NCBI GenBank assembly: GCA_937888365.1
Contig: CALBFA010000074.1
Span: forward strand, 1-64,000
Source: an uncultured Fidelibacterota bacterium
Lineage (GTDB): Bacteria > Fidelibacterota > UBA8477 > JABMPR01
DNA length: 64,000 nt
Direction of reading: 5' to 3'
Made by a program: the position numbers and the translations under genes
In this document: positions 17,961-26,118 of the stretch, one piece after another
How positions within the stretch are numbered: position 1 is the stretch's first letter
Layout: each line of letters begins with the position of its first letter
The notes under the pieces: model-generated
Told to the model about the DNA's origin: nothing
The model's input: the letters and a program-made list of their open reading frames with translations, nothing else
Databases searched by the model: none

Positions 17961-20262
17961 ATTCATTGAATTCATAGCAACAAAGCCTGGATTGACTATT
18001 ATCATATCACTATTAATGACATTTTTTATTGGAAGTGGAGTTCGTTTTATAATTATTGATGATGATTTAATGAACATGCTGCCGGGGAATTTGGCATCCA
18101 AGCAACTCTATGACGAGGTGATGGATGATTTTGGGAATAGCGATGTTATGTTTATTGCCTACGGTATTGAAGGCGAAAATGCACTCAATAAAAAAACGCT
18201 CTCAATCTGTTGGGACATTACCGAAGCTCTTGAAAACATCGAAGGTGTTGACGAAATTGTTTCTATCAGCAATACGAATGCAATTGAAAGTGATGATGGA
18301 TTCATGGCCGTAGGCGATCTTCAACCTAATCGTGATTTGAATGATGAAGAATTAGAAAGAATCATAGGATATCTTGATGCAAATCCTGATTTTAAATTGA
18401 GGTTTTTATCCGATGATGGATTTTACTTAAACCTTATTGTCAGGACACTGAAAGAGGGTGATTTAAACGCAATCACTCACGAAATTGACCGCATTAAAGA
18501 AACTAATTTAAATGATTATGATGTCCATATTGGTGGCCAAGCTTATGTGACAGGAATTGTTCCACAACTCATAATGGGAGATACTCAAAAATTAATGCTC
18601 GTCGGTGTTATTCTTATGGTGCTCATTTTATTGGCAAATTTGCGATCCCACCCAGCCGTAGGTTTGGTGATGGTAACGATTCTATTATCTGCCTTAGGGA
18701 TGATGGGATTTATGGGGTATATGGTTAAAATCACGGGCTCTCCTCGTTTCTATTTTACTCTTATCAATTCTCCCATGCCAATCATATTACTTACAATCGC
18801 AAACTCAGATGGTGTTCACATTATTACGCGCTTTTTTAGAGAACTTCGAAGTCATCAAGAATCTGACACCGCTATTAGACGGACACTTAAGGGACTTATG
18901 TTGCCCGTATTTTTGACGTCTTTAACAACTGCTCTGGCGTTTGTTACATTGGTCTCAGCACCTATAATGCCCGTGACTGGAATGGGATTGTCTTTGGCAT
19001 TTGGTGTTATTTGGGCCTGGGTTCTTTCAATTACTTTTTTACCGGCAGTATTAGGAAAAAAAACATGGAATCTAACGAGTAAAGCCATCACACATAAAAG
19101 CTTTTTTGAAAAAGCGAGTGCAAGTTGGGGCAATATCCTTGTTAAAAACCCCAAACTAATACTCAGTATTGGCTCATTGATTGTCCTCGTGTCTATCATT
19201 GGCGTATTTTTGGTCGAAGTAGAGGTCAATATCCTCTCCTTTTTCAAAGAAGGCAGCGACATCCGAAATTCATATGCTTTTCTAGATGACAAGATGCTAG
19301 GAACGATGACAACCGTTTTTCGTTTTGATGGCGACATCAAGGATCCGAAAGTTTTAAATGATATGGAAACGCTGCAAAACCATTTGGAAGAAAATCCAAA
19401 AGTCACTATGACTATTTCTATTGCCGATGTCATTAAACAAATGCATAAATCTGTCATGGATGACGACCCCACATACGAAGTTATTCCCAACACTAAAGAA
19501 GAAGTAAATAATTTATTCACCCTCTATGGTATGTCAGGCGATCCCGACGATTTTAGTAGTTTAGTGAGTTATGAATATGATCAAGCGATTGTTACGGCAA
19601 TGCTAAAAAGTGTTTCGACCAATGAGATTATAACGTTTGCAAATGAAACCGATGATTTTCTAAGGGGTCACCTTTCCAGTGGTGCGGATGTAAAATCGAC
19701 AGGTCTGCTGATAATCTTAAAAGATTTTGTATATCTTGTCATTAATTCGGCCATTTATAGTTTGATTGCATCCATTATTCTCATTGGTTTGCTTGGAGCT
19801 TATTTCTTTAAATCCTACAAATGGGGTGGGCTGGCGATATTACCATTAACATCCGCAGTTTTGCTCAATTTTGGATTAATGGGATTAATCGGCGTTCAAC
19901 TCAGTCATATAACGGCTTTGTTGTCATCAATTATTATTGGCGTCGGCGTTGATTTTGCCATCCATTACATAGCTGAGTTTAGGACATTATTAAAGCAAGG
20001 TGTCACAGCTAATAAAATTTCGGCTGCTGTTATAAGCGAAGTGGGCTATCCTATTTTTTTGGATGCAGCTTCGAATATGGGTTTTATTGCACTTGTTATT
20101 TCCGCCTTTTTACCCATCCAGTACATTGGCGGGCTGATGACATTTGCAATGATTTCCACATCCATCGGAACATTAACGCTCTTAGCAGCATCGACAGAAT
20201 TATTAAAAAAGAAAATCTATGCTTTTGAAAATATAAGATTACAAATTAAAGGAAACCAATAA
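17950..20262 (+). CDS. RND/MMPL superfamily transporter
   Basis: 770 residues with the two-fold RND layout: TM1 (about 12-30), a large periplasmic loop (about 35-210), a six-helix bundle (about 213-375), TM7 (about 400-420), a second periplasmic loop, then a second six-helix bundle (about 590-760). ADANSD-type motifs appear as TIANSDGVH in the first half and GVGVDFAIHYIAEF in the second, as in MMPL and HpnN-like lipid exporters. It is shorter than drug-efflux RND proteins (about 1000 aa). With the LolA-like and barrel proteins downstream, a role in moving lipids or other hydrophobic compounds to the outer membrane is the best inference. Confidence 0.9.
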   Translation: MKNKFIEFIATKPGLTIIISLLMTFFIGSGVRFIIIDDDLMNMLPGNLASKQLYDEVMDDFGNSDVMFIAYGIEGENALNKKTLSICWDITEALENIEGVDEIVSISNTNAIESDDGFMAVGDLQPNRDLNDEELERIIGYLDANPDFKLRFLSDDGFYLNLIVRTLKEGDLNAITHEIDRIKETNLNDYDVHIGGQAYVTGIVPQLIMGDTQKLMLVGVILMVLILLANLRSHPAVGLVMVTILLSALGMMGFMGYMVKITGSPRFYFTLINSPMPIILLTIANSDGVHIITRFFRELRSHQESDTAIRRTLKGLMLPVFLTSLTTALAFVTLVSAPIMPVTGMGLSLAFGVIWAWVLSITFLPAVLGKKTWNLTSKAITHKSFFEKASASWGNILVKNPKLILSIGSLIVLVSIIGVFLVEVEVNILSFFKEGSDIRNSYAFLDDKMLGTMTTVFRFDGDIKDPKVLNDMETLQNHLEENPKVTMTISIADVIKQMHKSVMDDDPTYEVIPNTKEEVNNLFTLYGMSGDPDDFSSLVSYEYDQAIVTAMLKSVSTNEIITFANETDDFLRGHLSSGADVKSTGLLIILKDFVYLVINSAIYSLIASIILIGLLGAYFFKSYKWGGLAILPLTSAVLLNFGLMGLIGVQLSHITALLSSIIIGVGVDFAIHYIAEFRTLLKQGVTANKISAAVISEVGYPIFLDAASNMGFIALVISAFLPIQYIGGLMTFAMISTSIGTLTLLAASTELLKKKIYAFENIRLQIKGNQ

Positions 20263-21017
20263 TGAATAATATTTCAATCCTGAGTTTAATCCTTTCCATA
20301 TTTATCTCTCAATCCATTGCAGATGATGGCTTTAAATTAGCCAAAGCGATGGAAGATAGACTGGCTCCAATTGATATAAAATCCGAATCAACCATGATTT
20401 TAACCAATAAGGACGGCAAAACACGAATTTCGAAACTAAAATCTTGGGCTGGTGAAGATAATAAGAAGCAAATTATCTGGTTTTTAGAGCCAAAAGATGA
20501 CAGAGGTGTTGCGTTTTTAAAAATTGAACATGAGGGTGGCGATGACGAAATGCGATTATGGCTCCCTGCTTTTAAAAAAGTTAGACGGATTTCGTCGAAC
20601 AAAAAATCGGGCTCGTTTATGGGCTCCGACATGAGCTATGAAGACATGACAACTCGTGAACTAGATGAATATGATTATTCCATTGAAGGCAGCGACATCG
20701 TCGATGGAAAAGAGTGTTTTATCTTGATTAGTATTCCGAAAGATAAAAAGGCAAATTCCTATTCAAAATTCAAAACATGGGTTACAAAAAAAGATACGCT
20801 TGCTATAAAAGAAGAAGCCTATGATAAACGAGATAAATTATTAAAGCTCAGGACAATTATATTTAAGAAATTTGACAAATACACGATTCCTGTTGAAATC
20901 TATGTAGAGAATGTTCAACAAAATCATAATACGCGCTTAAATATTGACCATATTGAAGTTGATACAAAAATAGATGATAGCGTATTTCAAGAAAAAAATC
21001 TTAAACGCATACCGTAG
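20262..21017 (+). CDS. LolA-like outer-membrane lipoprotein-sorting protein
   Basis: 251 residues with a signal peptide (LSLILSIFISQSIAD). It matches the LolA-like family often annotated 'outer membrane lipoprotein-sorting protein': KSWAGEDNKKQIIWFLEPKDDRG, RLWLPAFKKVRRIS and GSFMGSDMSYEDM are characteristic. These proteins have the half-barrel fold that carries acylated cargo across the periplasm. Its ATG overlaps the pump stop by one base (TAATG), so the two are coupled. It is the expected periplasmic partner of MMPL-type pumps. Confidence 0.88.
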   Translation: MNNISILSLILSIFISQSIADDGFKLAKAMEDRLAPIDIKSESTMILTNKDGKTRISKLKSWAGEDNKKQIIWFLEPKDDRGVAFLKIEHEGGDDEMRLWLPAFKKVRRISSNKKSGSFMGSDMSYEDMTTRELDEYDYSIEGSDIVDGKECFILISIPKDKKANSYSKFKTWVTKKDTLAIKEEAYDKRDKLLKLRTIIFKKFDKYTIPVEIYVENVQQNHNTRLNIDHIEVDTKIDDSVFQEKNLKRIP

Positions 21018-21029
21018 GGGAATTCTTAT

Positions 21030-22322
21030 ATGAAACGCTTTTTATTTTTTCTAATTCCCATTCTCTCCATAGCTCAATTTGAGGTTAGTGGAAATATAAC
21101 ACCGCGAGGACAGTTTTATTTAGATTCGTTAGATACGCATATAGATTTACCATTTCGTATCGGAGAACTTGAAGCAAATTTAAAAGCAGGCGATTTTTAT
21201 GCCATTGCAAGTTTAGCGATTGAAACACGATGGGATTCGATTAAGAATCCTGATTATGATTTACGAGAAGCTTATGTGTCATGGGTTCCAAGCTTTGGTG
21301 AAATTATGTTGGGCAAACAAATCATACCATGGGGAGCGGCAGACGGAAATAATCCGACAGATAATCTCCAACCCTATAATTTTTATTATCTCTTCAATTC
21401 AGGAACCGATCGGAAAAATGGGAGTTTTGCCTTAAATAGTAGTGTGTATCTAAATAATCTGTTAGTCCAAGCGGTAGTGCTTCCATTCCACGAATCCAAT
21501 ACACTCATTAAATCTACGGATCCTTTTCCCGAAAATTTAAAACCGCCGAGAGACTTTACAGACGATGAGATATTTTTTGTCGATGGCGCAAACGAGCTGG
21601 AACTTGGTATCCGAATCCGTTGGAGCGGTACCGACTCGGACTTCGGATTCTACTACTTTTCAGGTAATGATAGAAATCCAAGCCCTTATGAATTTGCATT
21701 TGTTCCCCTTCAGGGTCCGACGGGTCCATTATTTGAAATGCCAACAAAATTAGGATTTCGCAAAACTCTGTTTTATGGCTTAGACGGCGTGTCTTTTTGG
21801 GGTGATTTCACATTTCGTTTTGAAGGTGCATATTTTCAAACCCATAATTCAAGTGAAAGTCAATACGATTTAAGTGCTGACTATTACCAGACAGTCTTGC
21901 AACTTGAATATTCAACACCTTGGGACATCACCGTAACAGCCCAATATATACAAAGTGCAACATTGAATCTCGACTTTGAGACACACGTTTTTCCTAAGAC
22001 AAGTAGATTTGTACCTTTAGATATTGAGGATGCCTTTATGCCTGGCATGGGTACACCTTTCGCCATGATTACAAATAAATCTATTATGCTCATGAGTTCA
22101 ACGGAGCTTTTTGATAGTGATTTAGAACTAGGTTTCGCTTCGTTAATTGATTTAGAAGAAACAGGTGCAATGGTGAACATTTCCGTCAATTATTTGATTG
22201 AAGAGAAACTAGAGTTAGGTTTGGGAACGAGTTTTTTCAAAGGTGAAAATACGGAAACGAACAATTTCCATGCAATGGAATCATTTTCGAATGCTAGCGT
22301 AAATTTGAGTTTTAAATTTTAA
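21030..22322 (+). CDS. Outer-membrane beta-barrel protein of the RND operon
   Basis: 430 residues with a signal peptide (FLFFLIPILSIAQF). The body alternates short amphipathic strands and turns with aromatic girdles, for example REAYVSWVPSFGEIMLGKQIIPWGAADGNNPTD, which resembles the DUF1302-type barrel proteins found with RND-LolA operons. It ends ASVNLSFKF, a terminal Phe typical of outer-membrane insertion. It starts 12 bp after the LolA-like gene. It probably forms the outer-membrane acceptor or exit for the exported substrate. Confidence 0.75.
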   Translation: MKRFLFFLIPILSIAQFEVSGNITPRGQFYLDSLDTHIDLPFRIGELEANLKAGDFYAIASLAIETRWDSIKNPDYDLREAYVSWVPSFGEIMLGKQIIPWGAADGNNPTDNLQPYNFYYLFNSGTDRKNGSFALNSSVYLNNLLVQAVVLPFHESNTLIKSTDPFPENLKPPRDFTDDEIFFVDGANELELGIRIRWSGTDSDFGFYYFSGNDRNPSPYEFAFVPLQGPTGPLFEMPTKLGFRKTLFYGLDGVSFWGDFTFRFEGAYFQTHNSSESQYDLSADYYQTVLQLEYSTPWDITVTAQYIQSATLNLDFETHVFPKTSRFVPLDIEDAFMPGMGTPFAMITNKSIMLMSSTELFDSDLELGFASLIDLEETGAMVNISVNYLIEEKLELGLGTSFFKGENTETNNFHAMESFSNASVNLSFKF

Positions 22323-22358
22323 TGAGTGCTGCACGTGTGGAAAATTGGATGACCCAAA

Positions 22359-23318
22359 ATGATAATCCCCAAAATTTTTAAAGTAAATCCTGAGTCCATT
22401 AAGGCTTCATTTATTGAAATGAAGTTTAAATATATTGCAAAAAATATTTCAGCCTTTGAGATCCAATCCGATTTATCGGGTGTTGATTTATCTTTAGATG
22501 ACTTATTTCATTCAGGAAAAGTCAATCAATCTAGTCCACTCTTTTTAGGTAAATATTCCAGTTCTGGCATTGATATGGTAAATAAACGGTTTGGTTTTTA
22601 TCATTTAGCCAGACGAAAAGGTTTGAGAAATCTTAAAATTACAATCCAAACAAATGATCCATTTCGTCATATACTAAGAGTTTACAATAATAATGTCATC
22701 AAAGAATCAAATTTAGTATTTGAATTTATTGCTCGTTTTCAAACCTTGATTCCACCGTCGGATTCCGAACTAAAGACAAAATTTCCTGAAATTAAAGTTC
22801 TCTATATTGAGTGGCTGAATTTACAAAATCCGATCCGATCATTTTCAAAGACGCGTCCGCCTTTGCCGGGTCAAAAGTTTCCAGGTTTAGGTATGGGAAA
22901 TGAAATATTATCACTTTTTACAATTATGTCACGACATTTAAAAGTTGACGCATTACTCAATGTCCCCCAGTATTATCATACAGCCCTGATGTTCAGTAAG
23001 CGTTTCAAATTTTTTAATCCCTATACTCAGGGAAAAGTTCAAGCGATTTCAAAGAGTCTTTGGAGTAAATATCGACTTGCTGTAATCGCTTGGGCAGCAG
23101 ATTATGAATGTATTAGAGATCTTGATAGCGGAGAATATTTCACGTGGAAGGCTGAACAACAAATCGTGCCTATACATCCAAAATTAAAACAATATTTTAA
23201 TAGTGATGGCTATCAAAATTTGGTTCTAGAAACTCAGGAAAAATTACGATTTGAAATAGATGAAGTTCTATTGAAAGAAAAATTGAAAACAAATCCTAAT
23301 GATCAATTTTCGTTTTAG
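22359..23318 (+). CDS. Conserved hypothetical protein
   Basis: 319 residues, no signal peptide, no membrane segment. The middle has RPPLPGQKFPGLGMGNEILSL followed by NVPQYYHTALMFS and FKFFNPYTQG. I recall similar phrases in uncharacterised proteins of delta-proteobacteria and relatives but know no function. The protein is basic and predicted cytoplasmic. It starts 36 bp after the barrel gene, so it may be the last gene of the TetR-RND operon. Confidence 0.7.
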   Translation: MIIPKIFKVNPESIKASFIEMKFKYIAKNISAFEIQSDLSGVDLSLDDLFHSGKVNQSSPLFLGKYSSSGIDMVNKRFGFYHLARRKGLRNLKITIQTNDPFRHILRVYNNNVIKESNLVFEFIARFQTLIPPSDSELKTKFPEIKVLYIEWLNLQNPIRSFSKTRPPLPGQKFPGLGMGNEILSLFTIMSRHLKVDALLNVPQYYHTALMFSKRFKFFNPYTQGKVQAISKSLWSKYRLAVIAWAADYECIRDLDSGEYFTWKAEQQIVPIHPKLKQYFNSDGYQNLVLETQEKLRFEIDEVLLKEKLKTNPNDQFSF

Positions 23319-23382
23319 GTAAATAAAATAAAATTCAGCGAAATCGTGCTGCTGTTTGATATAGTCTTAACCCTAAATTAAA

Positions 23383-23568
23383 CTATTTAGAAAATGTAAT
23401 AACGCTACTTTTCCAGACTTCTCTTTCTTGTTTAAAAGAAGAATCGGCCTTATCACGGTTTATCAACCCCGTAATAGCAATTGAAAGAATAGTAATGATA
23501 ATTAATAATCCAGCAGGAAGTGCTATTTCCGACTTTCCTCTCTTACTGCGAAATGTTTGCATGTGCAA
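23383..23568 (-). CDS. Possible small membrane protein
   Basis: 61 residues with a basic N terminus (RSKRGKS), one hydrophobic helix (LPAGLLIIITILSIAITGLI) and a charged tail, a plausible single-pass small protein. No clear ribosome-binding site. The only coding candidate between 23319 and 23723. Confidence 0.35.
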   Translation of the reverse strand: MHMQTFRSKRGKSEIALPAGLLIIITILSIAITGLINRDKADSSFKQEREVWKSSVITFSK

Positions 23569-23723
23569 TTCAACCCAATACTCTAAAATGTTATCTCTTT
23601 CCCCACGACTTTGATAGAGATTATCAAAGCGAGGCCAATATAGAATGGGTGAGATTTATCACAAATCTTTTTTCACCAATTTTGTCTAAAGTTTATACGT
23701 TTTTAAAAAAAGTAAAAAACAAC

Positions 23724-25988
23724 TTATTGACTAAGAACCAATTCTATTAATTGCACGATATCTAAAACATTGAGAACGAGGTTATTATCCAAATCAGCAT
23801 AGAAAAAGGCATCATCGGATAAAGGATTCATACCTGTAACATGCTCAATTGCCAGTACAACGTCTGCTACATTGATAACGCCGTCCATAGAAACATCTCC
23901 TCGATCATAAGGATAATTTCGATAACCTAGAATTTTGATATTATCAACAAAAAAACCGTCGCCTTCTACGTAACCATCTGTGAGGAGCCGGAAAGCAATT
24001 TTAAAATTTTCCGAATCCTCAAAATTTGACAAATCCATAGTTTCAGTTGTCCACGTCGAAACCACACCCGCATAACCCGGTTGGCCAACAGGTTGAACTG
24101 AGGCTCCATTCCCAGGTGTTGTATGAGCTCCTTCAAGAGCCGTCCATGAATTGCCATCGTCGTTTGAAGCCATCACTTGAACAAAATCCCAACCCGCTTC
24201 CACATCCATTCTATATTCGAATTGAAGTTGTGGAGACGAGATTTCTACCAAAGAGACATTTTGAACGAGGGTCATCCAAGAATCAGCATTTGCTTGATAA
24301 TACCCATTGGGTGAATCATTGAACGAATAAGAATCAATGGCAGGATTGCTGGTTCGACCCCAATAAAGGCTATTCCAATTATTTGCATTTACTTCAGCAT
24401 TATCCGCGAATAATTCATTCATTTCACCCACGAACCAACTGAGAGTATCACTTTTCGTAAAAGAACCATTATTTAATGATACGATTAAAATCGCTTTTTC
24501 ACCGTGTAGAGCATTGATCGTAAATTGAAAAGTCTCATCGTTAATTTCAATACTTTCTTGGGCATTTAAACTTTGCAGTTCAAAGCTAGGAACGGCAATT
24601 GAGATAGATGAATCAGGGCTTGAATATTCTATCGAATTTATATTTGAAATCTGATCACCAAGACCTTTATTTTTAACAACCAAATTCCCATTATAAATGG
24701 AGTCTGTTTCTAAATATTCATCTTCTCCAAAAGAAAATGAAAGCATTTCGGGATAAGATCCTGCTACGAGAGAGAGACGAATATTCATGCTTAGATTTTC
24801 TTCGACAAGTTCATCAATGTTGTCTTCACCTGGCCAAAAACCGCCATCGTTGGAGCCACCGACTTCCGGTGTAAAATTGATGATCCCTTGGTCGCCATAC
24901 ATCCAATCAACGGCATCACCATTCGTCATATAACCGACGGTCTCAATTCCTGTCCCAAAGAGATAGCCATTATCAACGACTAAATCTTGTCCTAATTCTT
25001 GAAAAATACTTAAGTCTGGTTCTGGGGGTTCAAAATTGACATCATAGCCAAAAGGTCGGATAAGTAAATCACTATAAGTATGATAATTAAAAACGGTTAT
25101 AAAATCGTGTGCCAGAACAAAATTCTTTACTGCATTGGTTTCACGCTCACTAAACGCCGATTCTCCTCGATACGTTTCGCCACAGGGATCTGCGCTTGAC
25201 CCATTGTTATCATAACCCCATTCGTACCCATAATTTCGATTGAGATCAACGCCATTATTTGTAGAACAATTCAAATGTCGATTTTTGCGTTGCATGCCGC
25301 CACCGTTTGGGTGAGTCGCTTCGTTATAAGCATATCCGTCGGGGTTAACAACTGGCATAAACCAAATCTCACGTTCATTTACGAGGTAATTTAAGACTGG
25401 ATCTGAGTCGTAATTTTCGACAAGCTGCCAAGCAAAATATAAAATTGTCATCATTGCAGCGGGTTCGCGAGCATGTGTTAAACTATTAAAAAATACTTCG
25501 GGTTCATCTTCATCAACTTCAGGATTATCGGAAATTTTAAAGGCCCACAAATGACGACCTTGTAATGTTGTGTCGATACTAATTTTTTCACTGACTAAGT
25601 TTGGATATTGTGTAAAAAGGGAATCCATTTCATTGACAATTTCATCATAGGTTAGATATCCTCCCATGCTGCCATGGCGATATTCTCTTGATGATTGCGT
25701 CTCAGCGAGTTGCTCCTCATAAAAAGAAGCCATGTCATATTGGAGCATTTCATACTGTAGACCCGCATCATCAATATTATTAAGCTCATATTCATTGGCA
25801 AAACACTCAACAAAGACGCCATCTTTGATTCGACTGCCTTCTAAATCGATACCTGACTTATATATATGGGACATGTCGGCTTTTGAATTAAGGCGAATCC
25901 TAACTTTATGTACCAAGTTGTTGTCTGCCCATACAACTTGTGACATTAAAAGAAGTGAAAGTATGATTGTTGATATTATTTTAGGCAT
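23724..25988 (-). CDS. M14 zinc carboxypeptidase with dockerin-like tail
   Basis: About 754 residues from the ATG at 25988, which has AAGGAA before it; an upstream ATG at 26015 would add nine basic residues. After the signal peptide (TIILSLLLMSQVVWA) and a propeptide-like region comes an M14 peptidase domain. Its zinc ligands lie in LTHAREP and FNYHTYSD, the substrate Arg in DLNRNYGYEW, and the catalytic Glu in FTPEVGG. A beta-sandwich region with FVDNIKILGY (jelly-roll/MAM-like) follows. The last 60 residues contain two dockerin-type calcium repeats (DVSMDGVINVADVV and DLDNNLVLNVLDIV). It is secreted and digests peptides; it sits at the end of the starch locus but may be unrelated to it. Confidence 0.9.
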   Translation of the reverse strand: MPKIISTIILSLLLMSQVVWADNNLVHKVRIRLNSKADMSHIYKSGIDLEGSRIKDGVFVECFANEYELNNIDDAGLQYEMLQYDMASFYEEQLAETQSSREYRHGSMGGYLTYDEIVNEMDSLFTQYPNLVSEKISIDTTLQGRHLWAFKISDNPEVDEDEPEVFFNSLTHAREPAAMMTILYFAWQLVENYDSDPVLNYLVNEREIWFMPVVNPDGYAYNEATHPNGGGMQRKNRHLNCSTNNGVDLNRNYGYEWGYDNNGSSADPCGETYRGESAFSERETNAVKNFVLAHDFITVFNYHTYSDLLIRPFGYDVNFEPPEPDLSIFQELGQDLVVDNGYLFGTGIETVGYMTNGDAVDWMYGDQGIINFTPEVGGSNDGGFWPGEDNIDELVEENLSMNIRLSLVAGSYPEMLSFSFGEDEYLETDSIYNGNLVVKNKGLGDQISNINSIEYSSPDSSISIAVPSFELQSLNAQESIEINDETFQFTINALHGEKAILIVSLNNGSFTKSDTLSWFVGEMNELFADNAEVNANNWNSLYWGRTSNPAIDSYSFNDSPNGYYQANADSWMTLVQNVSLVEISSPQLQFEYRMDVEAGWDFVQVMASNDDGNSWTALEGAHTTPGNGASVQPVGQPGYAGVVSTWTTETMDLSNFEDSENFKIAFRLLTDGYVEGDGFFVDNIKILGYRNYPYDRGDVSMDGVINVADVVLAIEHVTGMNPLSDDAFFYADLDNNLVLNVLDIVQLIELVLSQ

Positions 25989-26118
25989 CTTGGATTTCCT
26001 TTTTCGTGAGTTCATCCCATAGGATAAATAATTATAGATGGAATCAAAAGAAATGCTTCTTACATCTTATTAACGATTGACGAAACCGTGTTTTAAATTT
26101 CCTTAACTTACCGCATGA

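Noticed and set aside
18855-19520. 221-codon open frame antisense to the RND pump
   Set aside because: It lies wholly inside the strongly conserved pump gene, has no start signals and shows low-complexity Ser/Thr/Ile composition of a shadow frame.
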